NCBI GenBank assembly: GCA_022709755.1
Contig: JAKLIF010000001.1
Location: 186,001 to 250,000, forward strand
Origin: Elusimicrobiota bacterium
GTDB taxonomy: Bacteria; Elusimicrobiota; Elusimicrobia; FEN-1173; JAKLIF01
Direction: 5' to 3'
Length of the DNA: 64,000 nt
Shown here: in pieces, positions 26,192-34,548 of the stretch
How the letters are laid out: each line of letters begins with the position of its first letter
Numbering within the stretch: position 1 is the stretch's first letter
The notes under the pieces: model-generated
The model's database searches: none
Told to the model about the DNA's origin: nothing
What the model saw: only the letters and a program-made list of their open reading frames with translations
Translations under genes and position numbers: made by a program

Positions 26192-27538
26192 TCAATTTTT
26201 TCCGGCGGACGGGTAGACGACCGCCCCGGACATCTCACGACTCTGGAAGAACGTCCGGAGGAGGGAGACCAGGTCGTCGACGCGGACCCGGTCCAGATCC
26301 TTGACGTAACGAGAGACCAGGTCGTGACACCCCAGCGCCGTGTAGAATCCCCACTGGGACGCCTGCCCGTGGTACGTCTCTTGAGAGAACAGCCAGGCGC
26401 TCTTCAGTTGGGACTTGGCCCGGGCCACCTCATCGGGAGAAAATCCGTTGGACTCACACTCCGTGATGATCATATAGATTTCGGCCGGCAGGGAGCGGGC
26501 TTTCTCGGGAGCGCATTGGGCGAAGACGCCGAAAAGACCCGTGCCGGCATGGGTGATGAACGAACTGCCGACGGACCAGACCAACCGTTTCTCCTCACGG
26601 AGGATCCGATGAAGCCGCGAACTGCCTCCGCCCCCCAGGACGGTGGAAAGGACGTCCATGGACACCTGGCGCGGATCGTTCAGGGCGGGGCCCGTGAACC
26701 CCACCGCCACATAGGCCTGTTGCGCGGGCCGCTCGATGATCTTCAATTCGGACTGTTCCCTGGGCGGCTGGAAGAGGACGGGGAACGGCGGCCGTTTCTT
26801 GGCCGGAAGGGAACCGAACAGTTTCCGCACCTGTTTCATGGCCTTGGCCTTCTTGACATCGCCGACGATGACCACCACCATGTTGTCGGACACATAGAAA
26901 GCCTGATGCTGCGCCATCAACACCTCGCGCGTCATGGCCGAGATGGTCGCTTCCGTCCCGATCACGCGCTGGCGATAAGGGGTCTGAGGATAGAGCACCT
27001 CCAGGAAACCGTCCCACAGATCCGACTGGGGGTCATCGTTCCGCCGTTTGATCTCCTCCAATATCACCTTCCGTTCCCGCTCGAATTCGTCGGCCGGGAA
27101 CGTGGGATACAGCACGGCATCGGCGAGCACCGCGAGGCTCTCTTCGAAACTGTCGGACGGCGCGTCGATGTAATAGTGGGTGAGTTCCATTCCGGTGGCC
27201 GCGTTGATGCGGCCGCCGCGCGATTCCACCGCGTGGGAGATCTGCCCCGCCGAGAGGCGCGGCGTCCCCTTGAACAGCATGTGTTCCAGAAAATGGGACA
27301 CCCCGGCGGTCTGGGCGTTCTCGTTGACCGCCCCGCACCGGATCCAGACCTGCATGGACACGATCGGGCTCGTGTGGTCTTCAATGACCACCGTCTTAAT
27401 CCCGTTGGAAAGGGTTTGGACTGATTTGGCGTGACCGGCTTGTGTCGTCATGATCGTGACCGTTAGAATAGAGAGATGAACGAGGGCTCGGACCGGGGCG
27501 GACCTCAAAACCGCCCGATGTCGCGGTGACATCGCCAT
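26192..27538 (-). CDS. M16-family zinc peptidase, active subunit
   Basis: About 448 residues: a signal-like N-terminus, then GVSHFLEHMLFKGTP with the inverted zinc motif HxxEH and the downstream third ligand in ERKVILEEIKRR. The second domain has VLGGGGSSRLHRILREEKRLV. It is expected to degrade peptides in the periplasm with the inactive partner gene downstream. The first in-frame codon is a GTG seven codons earlier; the first ATG was preferred, but the start is uncertain. Confidence 0.88.
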   Translation of the reverse strand: MAMSPRHRAVLRSAPVRALVHLSILTVTIMTTQAGHAKSVQTLSNGIKTVVIEDHTSPIVSMQVWIRCGAVNENAQTAGVSHFLEHMLFKGTPRLSAGQISHAVESRGGRINAATGMELTHYYIDAPSDSFEESLAVLADAVLYPTFPADEFERERKVILEEIKRRNDDPQSDLWDGFLEVLYPQTPYRQRVIGTEATISAMTREVLMAQHQAFYVSDNMVVVIVGDVKKAKAMKQVRKLFGSLPAKKRPPFPVLFQPPREQSELKIIERPAQQAYVAVGFTGPALNDPRQVSMDVLSTVLGGGGSSRLHRILREEKRLVWSVGSSFITHAGTGLFGVFAQCAPEKARSLPAEIYMIITECESNGFSPDEVARAKSQLKSAWLFSQETYHGQASQWGFYTALGCHDLVSRYVKDLDRVRVDDLVSLLRTFFQSREMSGAVVYPSAGKN

Positions 27539-27581
27539 CGCGTTCCGCCGGATATTCACTCGCTCCGAACCGGGCGCCGGC

Positions 27582-27815
27582 TCAGATGGCGGTGGTGATG
27601 AGCGTTTCAGTGGCCGAGACGCCGGGGATGGAACGGATCTTTTCGATGACGATGCGCGTCATGCTCGGCATGTCGGCGGCTTCCAAGTCCACCACCAGGT
27701 CCCACCGTCCATACACCGCGGAGATATGAGCCACCCCCTTGGTCTCCTTCAACTTCACCAAGGCCTGTTTCTCCTGTCCCGCCGTCAACCGCACCAACAC
27801 CAATCCTGTCACCAT
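27582..27815 (-). CDS. Stand-alone Lrp/AsnC ligand-binding (RAM) domain protein
   Basis: The 77-residue protein is the C-terminal alpha-beta domain of Lrp/AsnC regulators alone (GVAHISAVYGRWDLVVDLEA), with no DNA-binding helix-turn-helix. Such proteins form octamers that bind small effectors, often amino acids, and are common in archaea and deep-branching bacteria. It lies between the M16 pair and nnrE. Confidence 0.85.
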   Translation of the reverse strand: MVTGLVLVRLTAGQEKQALVKLKETKGVAHISAVYGRWDLVVDLEAADMPSMTRIVIEKIRSIPGVSATETLITTAI

Positions 27816-27821
27816 GTGAAT

Positions 27822-28514
27822 TTACCTCCCTGACGCAATTTGAGGAAAACCAATGTCGGCCACCAGCAACCGGCCCACCCAACGTCGCGCCCGTCGCGCG
27901 ACCAAACCCTTCTTGGGATATCCCATCGTGACGGTGACTCGAGCGCGGACCGCCGTCTCCGGGACTTCCCCCGTATCCGCGTCCAGACCCGACGGAACAT
28001 CCGCGGCGACCACGGGGCACTTCCATCCGTTCATCAAATCGATCAATTCCCGGTAAGGGGGCCTCAACGGTCCTTGCGCGCCGGTCCCCAACAACGCGTC
28101 CACGACCACGTGGGGCCTATCGAGAGATTCTAACAACTTTTGAGACGACTTAAAAACAATCAGGGGCACTTTCAGCTCTCTCAAAGGAGCCAGTTCCGTG
28201 GCGGCATCTCCCGAGGTACGGTCCAGCGGAACGGCCGTCACAACCGTCACCCGATGGCCTTGCAGAGCCAGATACCGCGCGGCGGCGAACCCGTCACCGC
28301 CATTGTTCCCTCCGCCGCAAAAAACAGACACCGCTTTCTTCCGTGTCCGCGGACGGAACCGCTCGACGACCGACGCCACGGCCCGACCCGCGTGGTCCAT
28401 CAAGATCAGACCCGGGATCTTATACCGCTCGATGGCCGTCCGGTCGATCCTCCTCATTTCCTTGACGGAAACGGGGCGGAGGCCTTCAGCGGAAGTAACG
28501 TGAGAAAAAGACAT
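27822..28514 (-). CDS. nnrE: NAD(P)H-hydrate epimerase
   Basis: This is a 230-residue YjeF N-terminal domain protein: IPGLILMDHAGRAVASVV, VFCGGGNNGGDGFAAARYL and VDALLGTG are the conserved motifs. It converts R-NAD(P)HX to the S form used by NnrD. In many bacteria the two are fused; here they are separate genes 18 kb apart. Its start overlaps the end of the permease gene by 29 bases. Confidence 0.93.
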   Translation of the reverse strand: MSFSHVTSAEGLRPVSVKEMRRIDRTAIERYKIPGLILMDHAGRAVASVVERFRPRTRKKAVSVFCGGGNNGGDGFAAARYLALQGHRVTVVTAVPLDRTSGDAATELAPLRELKVPLIVFKSSQKLLESLDRPHVVVDALLGTGAQGPLRPPYRELIDLMNGWKCPVVAADVPSGLDADTGEVPETAVRARVTVTMGYPKKGLVARRARRWVGRLLVADIGFPQIASGR

Positions 28515-28992
28515 GGGCGATCAGACCCGCCAGGGGCGGAAAAAAGAATGTGGACGCCAACCGGATCCAGACGAACCGCGTATTGATGAGAGCCATCTCC
28601 ATCGGCAGACGCGCCACGGCCCAGATGGACCACGCCGTCAGATAAGCCACCAATGTTCCGATCCCGGCGCCGGATTTATAAAGGACCGCCACGATGGGAA
28701 AACTGGTGTAAGGACCGCCCGGCGTGAAAGCCCCCGCGACGCTTCCGAGCATGATCCCCCTCCACCCGGACGCCGTGCCGAGCCAACGGCCGATGACTTC
28801 CTTGGGGACGAGGATCTGCACAAGACCGGAGACGATCAGCGCGAAAAACAGCATCGGCAAGAGCGTGAGGAAAAGTTGCGCCCCGATCTTCCAACCCATC
28901 AGGGGCCATTGCGGGTTCCGGTAATAGGCCAAGCCGGTCAGAACCGCCGCCAATCCGGCCATGAACAATGTCAACCCGATGTAAGATCTCAT
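28486..28992 (-). CDS. Permease-like membrane protein (DUF318/PF03773 half)
   Basis: The 168-residue protein has about five hydrophobic segments. GWRGIMLGSVAGAFTPGGPYTSFPI matches the conserved glycine/proline-rich segment of the predicted permease family that includes ArsP. It is about half the usual length, so it probably works as a dimer or with another half. No substrate can be assigned. Confidence 0.7.
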   Translation of the reverse strand: MRSYIGLTLFMAGLAAVLTGLAYYRNPQWPLMGWKIGAQLFLTLLPMLFFALIVSGLVQILVPKEVIGRWLGTASGWRGIMLGSVAGAFTPGGPYTSFPIVAVLYKSGAGIGTLVAYLTAWSIWAVARLPMEMALINTRFVWIRLASTFFFPPLAGLIAHVFFSRYFR

Positions 28993-29357
28993 CGGTCTCC
29001 GCTTTCGGAAGGCGGGGGCTCCGGCGGCGGCTCTTCCTTCCGCGCGGACATAAATGCGTCGATGATCGAATAGGCCCAGGTCAATGACATCAGGAAGTTG
29101 AACGTGCGGAAAGAACCCGATTTCTGCTCGGTGAGGCGCAAGGAGAGCTGGCGGGCCGAGTCGAAATCCAAGTGGGTGGCTCCGGGAGGGATCAGTTCTT
29201 TCAGTTGATCGCCGATCCCGATGAAAAGGGATATGACGAAGAAAATGGTCAGACCGATAAAGACAAATCCTCTCCGGTAATCCCGGTTATACAGCTGACC
29301 GGCTCCGGGCCAGATGAAAGCCGACAACAGGCCCGCGATCAGCGATCTTTTGTTCAT
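28989..29357 (-). CDS. Small membrane protein, TM2/DUF5683-like
   Basis: The 122-residue protein starts with NKRSLIAGLLSAFIWPGAGQLYNRDYRRGF, close to the Pro-Gly-x-Gln-x-Tyr pattern of TM2 and DUF5683 proteins, followed by a second helix and a Pro/Glu-rich C-terminus. The function is unknown. It overlaps the permease gene by 4 bases. Confidence 0.65.
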   Translation of the reverse strand: MNKRSLIAGLLSAFIWPGAGQLYNRDYRRGFVFIGLTIFFVISLFIGIGDQLKELIPPGATHLDFDSARQLSLRLTEQKSGSFRTFNFLMSLTWAYSIIDAFMSARKEEPPPEPPPSESGDR

Positions 29358-29358
29358 G

Positions 29359-30027
29359 TCATCCGATCAGCTTGCGGGCGGATTCCGGCAACTTCTTCCA
29401 GTCATCGTTGAACCGCTCGATCCCCTTGTCGGTGAGCGGATGCCGGAACAACTGTTTGATGACGGAGAACGGAATGGTCGAAACGTGGGCCCCCAACAGG
29501 GCCGCCCGGGTCACGTGCGCGGTGTTGCGCACACTGGCCACGATGACCTGTGTCTTGAAATTGTATTGTTTAAAAACCTGCATGATGTCGGCGATGAGGG
29601 CCATGCCGTCTTCCCCCACGTCGTCCAGCCGGCCGACGAACGGGGACACGTAAGCCGCGCCCGCCTTGGCCGCCAATAAAGCCTGGTTCACCGAAAAGAC
29701 AAGCGTCACGTTGCAGGCGATGCCGTCTTTCGCGAGCAGGCGGACGGCCTGCAACCCGGCCTCCGTCATGGGGATCTTCACCACCACGTTCTTCGCCCAC
29801 GCCGCCACCGCGCGCGCTTCTTTGACCATGTTCTCCAGGTCGGGCGAGATCGCCTCGGCGGACACCGGCGCGGGATCCACCAATTTGCAGATCTCCTTCA
29901 CGACGTCCTTGAACACTTTTCCTTCCTTGACCACCAGGCTCGGGTTGGTGGTGACCCCATCACAGAACCCCCACTCCTTGGCCTGACGGATTTCGTCGAT
30001 ATTGGCTGTGTCCACAAAAAATTTCAT
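29359..30027 (-). CDS. Transaldolase / fructose-6-phosphate aldolase family protein
   Basis: The 222-residue short-type transaldolase has [28 protein letters not shown] and the Schiff-base lysine K84 in VVVKIPMT. The short family covers both transaldolase (pentose-phosphate pathway) and fructose-6-phosphate aldolase; the two are hard to separate by eye. CAGGAGGAATCAACG precedes the ATG, a strong ribosome site. Confidence 0.93.
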   Translation of the reverse strand: MKFFVDTANIDEIRQAKEWGFCDGVTTNPSLVVKEGKVFKDVVKEICKLVDPAPVSAEAISPDLENMVKEARAVAAWAKNVVVKIPMTEAGLQAVRLLAKDGIACNVTLVFSVNQALLAAKAGAAYVSPFVGRLDDVGEDGMALIADIMQVFKQYNFKTQVIVASVRNTAHVTRAALLGAHVSTIPFSVIKQLFRHPLTDKGIERFNDDWKKLPESARKLIG

Positions 30028-30200
30028 CGTTGATTCCTCCTGATTCTATTTCGTTGATAAAGAAAACGCTTCCCCCTGTTTTTCTATACGCGTCCTATGA
30101 TTCTACCAAGTCCGACGGTCGACCGGTAACAGAAAATACCTCTTTATTACCCTCGCTTTTTCCGTCATTCCACCATTTAACCTCTCCACCCCATCATGAC

Positions 30201-30292
30201 TGTCATTGCGAGCGCTTTCCAGCGAAGCAATCTGCACTTTAAAATAAGATTGCTTCGGTCGTTAATGTAATGCTACCTCCCTCGCAATGACA
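30201..30292. repeat. MITE-like repeat, complete copy A
   Basis: The copy is 92 bp and has near-complementary ends: TGTCATTGCGAGCG at the left and CCTCGCAATGACA at the right. Inside are AGCGAAGCAATCTGC and GATTGCTTCGGTCGTT, a second inverted pair. It is followed by a spacer (ACCATAAATG...TTTTATCC) that recurs before the other copies, so the unit was tandemly duplicated. It forms most of the 338-base gap between the transaldolase and GIY-YIG genes. Confidence 0.8.
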
Positions 30293-30329
30293 ACCATAAA
30301 TGATAATGCCCTTTGACTATCTTTTATCC

Positions 30330-30367
30330 GTCATTGCGAGCGTTTTTCAGCGAAGCAATCTTCTTTT
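30330..30367. repeat. MITE-like repeat, left half of copy B, cut by the GIY-YIG gene
   Basis: GTCATTGCGAGCGTTTTTC and AGCGAAGCAATCTT match the left half of copy A and then run straight into the stop codon of the GIY-YIG gene. The other end of a copy resumes beyond that gene. Confidence 0.7.
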
Positions 30368-30659
30368 ACAACTCATCATAAAGATCTTTCCAAGTGGGGT
30401 TCATCTTATCGATCAACAGATCCTTCTTTTTCCTCGATCCGCCTTTGAGTTGTTTTTCTCTTGCAATGGCATTATAAGAATCGTCAAACACTTCATAATA
30501 CACCAGCTTCGTGACATTATATTTTTTCGTAAAACCCTCGACCGCTTTTCCCTTATGCTCCCACACCCTTCGCACTAAATCATTCGTAACGCCGGTATAC
30601 AGAACAGTGTGATGCAAATTCGTCGTTATATAAACGTAATAGTGTTTTTCCAGAGTCAT
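30366..30659 (-). CDS. GIY-YIG nuclease-domain protein inside a repeat cluster
   Basis: This is a 97-residue single-domain GIY-YIG protein: YYVYITTNLHHTVLYTGVTN with conserved tyrosines, Arg in LVRRVWEH, and REKQLKGGSRKKKDLLI with the catalytic Glu. Such small proteins (UvrC-like nuclease domain alone) are common and mostly uncharacterised. It sits exactly within copies of the MITE-like repeat, so it may have moved with the repeat or be involved in its mobility (inference). Confidence 0.85.
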   Translation of the reverse strand: MTLEKHYYVYITTNLHHTVLYTGVTNDLVRRVWEHKGKAVEGFTKKYNVTKLVYYEVFDDSYNAIAREKQLKGGSRKKKDLLIDKMNPTWKDLYDEL

Positions 30660-30668
30660 AATACAACT

Positions 30669-30755
30669 TAACGCTTCATTTTCAGCGAAGAAATCTACAC
30701 CTTAAAAGAAGATTGCTTCGGTCGCTAATATACTGCCGTCTCCCTCGCAATGACA
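30669..30755. repeat. MITE-like repeat, copy C with degraded left end
   Basis: AACGCTTCATTTTCAGCGAA replaces the intact left terminus, and the rest (AAGATTGCTTCGGTCGCT to CTCGCAATGACA) matches copy A. The conserved spacer ACCATAAAT follows. Confidence 0.7.
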
Positions 30756-30792
30756 ACCATAAATTTCAATGCCCTCTAACTATCTTTTATCC

Positions 30793-30939
30793 GTCATTGC
30801 GAGCGTTTTTCAGCGAAGCAATCTGCACTTCAAAATCAGATTCTTTGGCGGGATTATCGGACCCCTGGCCCGCCGCCTATCCTTGGAACGATGCGAAAAG
30901 GGCGGTCGTTAATCTACTGCAATCTCCCTCGCAACGACA
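30793..30939. repeat. MITE-like repeat, copy D with an insertion
   Basis: The left half (GTCATTGCGAGCG, AGCGAAGCAATCTGCAC) and the right end (GGTCGTTAATCTACTGC, CCTCGCAACGACA) match copy A, but about 55 bases of unrelated sequence interrupt the centre. Bases 30940-31013 hold nothing recognisable. Confidence 0.65.
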
Positions 30940-31013
30940 ATGTAAAACAGGGCTGCCTTCGGCCCATCGTATCATTCTTTACCATTCCACCATTTCACTA
31001 TTTCGCCACACCA

Positions 31014-32738
31014 CTATTCACCATCACACCACTCCCGGACCTCGCGGGCGGACATCGTATTAAGCACGTCCTTCTTTTCCAGCCAGGCGCGCCGGGCCAC
31101 GGTCACAGCCAGCGACATATGGTCCAATTGGTCGATGGAATGGGCATCGGTATTCGTCGCGATGCGGATCCCCATCCCTTTGGCCGTCGTCGCGTGCACG
31201 TCATAAAGGTCCTGCCGGTCAGGCTGGCCGTTGATCTCCAACGCCGTCCCTGTCCGCCGAGACGCCTCGAAAATCTTCTCGTAATCAATGGCGTAGGCCT
31301 CTCTCTGACCCAACAACCGGCCCGACAGATGCCCGATACAGTCGACATGCGGATTGTCCATGGCCCGGATGATGCGCTCCGTCATCTTCTCTTCCGGCTG
31401 TTTGAAACTGGAATGGACCGAGGCAATCACGAAATCCAGTTCCTTCATCAAGTCGTCATCGTAGTCCATGGACCCATCAGCCAAGATATCCACTTCGGAA
31501 CTGCACAGGACCTGGAATGATTTTGATTTTTTGTTCAACGCTTTGATCTTCCCGATCTTCTCCCTCATCCGGTCCGGCGAAAGACCGTTGGTCATCTTCA
31601 GGGCCTGCGAATGGTCGGCGCTTCCCAGCCATTCCCATCCCTTCTTCCGGGCGGCCGCCGCCATCTCCTCGAGCGTGTTGCGTCCGTCGGATTCGCTCGT
31701 GTGAGAGTGAAAACAACCGCGGATATCCGCCTCTTCTATCAGTTTGGGGAGTTTCCCCTTCTCCGCCGCCTCGATCTCCCCCCGTTGTTCCCTCAGTTCG
31801 GGCGGGATCCATTGCAGGCCGAGCTTCTTGTATATCTCTTCTTCGGTTTTTCCGGCCAGCGGCTTTTTCTTTTTATCATCGCTCGTGCGATATAAACCGT
31901 ATTCGTTGACGGTATAACCCAATTTGAGGGCGCGCTCGCGCAAGGCGACGTTGTGTTCCTTGGACCCCGTGAAATACTGGAGTGCCGCGCCGAACGAATC
32001 ATCCTCCACCACCCTCAGGTCGCATTGGATGCCGTTCATCAGCTCGACGCTGGCTTTGGTCTCCCCGGCCGCCAGCGTGCGTTTGGAAAAGGGGGCGTGG
32101 ATGAACCGCGTGATGACCTTGTCCGGATTCCGCGAAGAACAGAGGATATCCAAATCGCCGACGGTCTCTTTTCCCCGGCGGAGAGACCCGGCCGGTTCCA
32201 ACCGGATGATCCCGTCCGTCCCCTTTAAGAATCCCAACACTTCGGCCATCCTCAACCGCGCTTCGCCCAGCGTCATCCGTTCAACACCTTGAACGGCGAC
32301 TTCGAGACCCTTCAAGATATTGGTCTCCATCTTCTCCGCAAAACCGGGCAAAGACCGCAGTTTTCCCCCCTCGGCCGCGGCCTTCAATTTCCCGAGAGAA
32401 TCGATCTTCAGCGTCTCGTAAAGGAACCTCACTCGTTTAGCACCCAGCCCCGACACGTTCAACATCGACAACAGTCCCTGCGGGATCCGACGCCGCAGAT
32501 CCTGATGCTCTTTGACTCGTCCGGTCCGGGAGAACTCGTCGGCCTTTTCGGCGAGGCCCCGTCCCACGCCCGGGATCCTCATGAGTTCTTCCAGAGTCAT
32601 GGTCGATATGTCTTTGGTCAGCCCCTCGAACGCCATGGCGGCTTTTTTGTAGGCGCGGATGCGGAACGGGTTGTCGTCGTCCAGTTCAAGGAGGTTGGCC
32701 ATCTCATAGAGCAAGCCGGCGAACTGTCGGTTCAACAA
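31014..32738 (-). CDS. polX: Family X DNA polymerase with PHP domain (PolX)
   Basis: The 574-residue protein has N-terminal helix-hairpin-helix segments (RIPGVGRGLAEKADEF; LNVSGLGAKRVRFLYETL), the pol-beta nucleotidyltransferase site VGDLDILC, and a C-terminal PHP domain with FHSHTSESDGRNTLEEM and later metal ligands (GSADHSQALK). Bacterial PolX fills short gaps in base-excision repair, and the PHP domain gives 3'-5' exonuclease activity. The length is typical. The start is TTG after GAAGGA. Confidence 0.95.
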   Translation of the reverse strand: MLNRQFAGLLYEMANLLELDDDNPFRIRAYKKAAMAFEGLTKDISTMTLEELMRIPGVGRGLAEKADEFSRTGRVKEHQDLRRRIPQGLLSMLNVSGLGAKRVRFLYETLKIDSLGKLKAAAEGGKLRSLPGFAEKMETNILKGLEVAVQGVERMTLGEARLRMAEVLGFLKGTDGIIRLEPAGSLRRGKETVGDLDILCSSRNPDKVITRFIHAPFSKRTLAAGETKASVELMNGIQCDLRVVEDDSFGAALQYFTGSKEHNVALRERALKLGYTVNEYGLYRTSDDKKKKPLAGKTEEEIYKKLGLQWIPPELREQRGEIEAAEKGKLPKLIEEADIRGCFHSHTSESDGRNTLEEMAAAARKKGWEWLGSADHSQALKMTNGLSPDRMREKIGKIKALNKKSKSFQVLCSSEVDILADGSMDYDDDLMKELDFVIASVHSSFKQPEEKMTERIIRAMDNPHVDCIGHLSGRLLGQREAYAIDYEKIFEASRRTGTALEINGQPDRQDLYDVHATTAKGMGIRIATNTDAHSIDQLDHMSLAVTVARRAWLEKKDVLNTMSAREVREWCDGE

Positions 32739-32748
32739 GGGGGATCCT

Positions 32749-33930
32749 TCAGGCGGGACTTTGGAAATGTTTGACGAGTTTCTTCAGCGCGCTTTGAAGC
32801 ACGTCGGGCGATAGGACATAACTGATCACCAGATGGGCCGGGGCCATATCGTAGAAATATCCGGGGTGGACCAGCAGACCCTCCTGGCGCAACAACGACA
32901 ACGCCAGCTGTTCTTCGTCCACGATGAGATCGTTCACCTTCAGCGTCAGATAGAAACCGCCTTCCGGCGGGCTCAAAGTCAGGCGCGGCACTTTCGACAA
33001 TGCCCGGATGGCCATCTCCGCGCGGGAACTGATCTCCATGCGGTATTTGGACAAAAAAGCGGCCCCCTCGCGGAAGATGTCCGGCACCGCGAACTGGGAG
33101 ATCTCGTTGACGGGAAGGAAAGCATCGATCAGCGTGCTCAGGCTTTGGACCGCCTCGGTGACCAGGCTTTCTTTCCCCGTGACGGCCATCCAGCCGATCT
33201 TCATCCCCGGGAGGGCGAACATCTTGGAAAATCCGTTCAGAGTGAACACGAGGGGAGCTTTGCGGGAGGCGGGACGCGGCAACGTCCTCAGGCGGAACAG
33301 GAACGGGCTGAACACTTCGTCGGCGATGATCGGCAGTGAGTTTCGTTCCGCGATCGAGACGAGCCCGTCGATCTCCTGTTCGGTCATCACGGCCCCGGTC
33401 GGATTGTGAGGGGACACGAGGATGATCCCCTTCGTCTTATAGTTGACCTTGGATTCCAGATCGTCCAGGTTGATCTTCCAGAGGGCGGACTCGTTCAACT
33501 CGTAAGGGACGGTCTGAACGCCCGACGCCGCCGCGATGTGGTCGAAGAGAGGATAACTCGGGCACGGGGCCAGGAACTCGTCTCCCGGATTGCCGAACAG
33601 CCGGAACAGGCACCAATAGGAGAAACTCGTGCCCGGCGTCATCAAGACGTGTTCCGGCGGAACGGTGACGCCCTGCTGTTTATAAAACTCGCTGACGGCC
33701 GCGCGGGCCACCGGCTGGCCCTGAGGATCCGGCCGATAGACCTTGGCCTGGGCGCCGGCCCGTTCGATGATCTTCTCCAACGCGGAATAAGGATAGGAGA
33801 TCCCCTGCTCGCTCACGTTTCCGGACACGCAATCGATGATCTTCTTCCCCTTGGACAGGAGCGAGTCTTTCTCCTTATAGAGCGCGTTGGATGGGACTTT
33901 GAATTTTTCAACGAGAGAGGAAAATATCAT
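32749..33930 (-). CDS. Class I/II pyridoxal-phosphate aminotransferase
   Basis: The 393-residue fold-type I enzyme has SPHNPTGAVMTEQEI, IIADEVFSPF and the PLP-binding K236 in LNGFSKMFALPGMKIGW. It transfers amino groups between an amino acid and a keto acid. MTPGTSFSYWCLFRLF and the overall pattern suggest the aspartate/alanine-type group, but substrates cannot be set. Confidence 0.88.
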   Translation of the reverse strand: MIFSSLVEKFKVPSNALYKEKDSLLSKGKKIIDCVSGNVSEQGISYPYSALEKIIERAGAQAKVYRPDPQGQPVARAAVSEFYKQQGVTVPPEHVLMTPGTSFSYWCLFRLFGNPGDEFLAPCPSYPLFDHIAAASGVQTVPYELNESALWKINLDDLESKVNYKTKGIILVSPHNPTGAVMTEQEIDGLVSIAERNSLPIIADEVFSPFLFRLRTLPRPASRKAPLVFTLNGFSKMFALPGMKIGWMAVTGKESLVTEAVQSLSTLIDAFLPVNEISQFAVPDIFREGAAFLSKYRMEISSRAEMAIRALSKVPRLTLSPPEGGFYLTLKVNDLIVDEEQLALSLLRQEGLLVHPGYFYDMAPAHLVISYVLSPDVLQSALKKLVKHFQSPA

Positions 33931-33938
33931 GGCGTCAA

Positions 33939-34256
33939 TCAGAAGGGCGCGGGGCCCCGGGGAGACCGGATGTGGATCTGACGGCCGGAGCCGAATCCAA
34001 AGAACACGAAAACCGAAAGGGCGCAGATCAACAATCCGCCCACCATCAGCGGGATCCCGACGGCGGCGCCGACGATCGTGATCGTCATCAGCAAACCGAT
34101 CCCGCAGAGGACCAGCCCGAAGAACGCGACCCCCGCGCTGACGGCCGCGCGGGCCAGGATCCCCTTCCAGAACGGGACCTTCGGCTCGTCGAGGCCGACC
34201 ACTTCCGGCTCGACCACTCGACGGACAGGTTCCACGTCAATCGGCAACTGTTCCAT
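33939..34256 (-). CDS. Small two-helix membrane protein
   Basis: The 105-residue protein has an acidic N-terminus, two long hydrophobic helices (about residues 30-60 and 62-85) and a basic C-terminal tail. No family is recognised. It lies 8 bases before the aminotransferase gene and overlaps the GIY-YIG gene by 20 bases. Confidence 0.6.
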   Translation of the reverse strand: MEQLPIDVEPVRRVVEPEVVGLDEPKVPFWKGILARAAVSAGVAFFGLVLCGIGLLMTITIVGAAVGIPLMVGGLLICALSVFVFFGFGSGRQIHIRSPRGPAPF

Positions 34257-34548
34257 TCTCCTGGATCAACCTTTCTTTTTGAGGACGGGGAAACGATTTG
34301 ATCTGGGCTTCCCGCACGAGCGCGGCGGATCGGGTCAACCCGTCCTGCTGATACACCTTGGCGACAGGCAAATGCGTGCGCGTGTAGGCCGCGCCTTTGC
34401 CGGCGGAGTGCTTCTCGATGCGGGCGTCCACGTCCTTGGCGATGCCGGTATAAAACGACCCGTCGCCGCACTTCAGGATATAGACGCTCCACTCACGACG
34501 GCGGCCTTTCCTCATCCCGCGTATCATTTTAATATATTTGGGTTTCAT
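34237..34548 (-). CDS. GIY-YIG nuclease-domain protein (YhbQ/UPF0213 type)
   Basis: The 103-residue protein has EWSVYILKCGDGSFYTGIAK, DARIEKHSAGKGAAYTRTH and LVREAQIKSFPRPQKERLI, the standard single-domain UPF0213 pattern (the YIG part reads YTG). The start MKPKYIK makes an ATGA overlap with the upstream glucoamylase-like gene. Unlike the copy at 30366 it is not surrounded by repeats. Confidence 0.85.
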   Translation of the reverse strand: MKPKYIKMIRGMRKGRRREWSVYILKCGDGSFYTGIAKDVDARIEKHSAGKGAAYTRTHLPVAKVYQQDGLTRSAALVREAQIKSFPRPQKERLIQENGTVAD

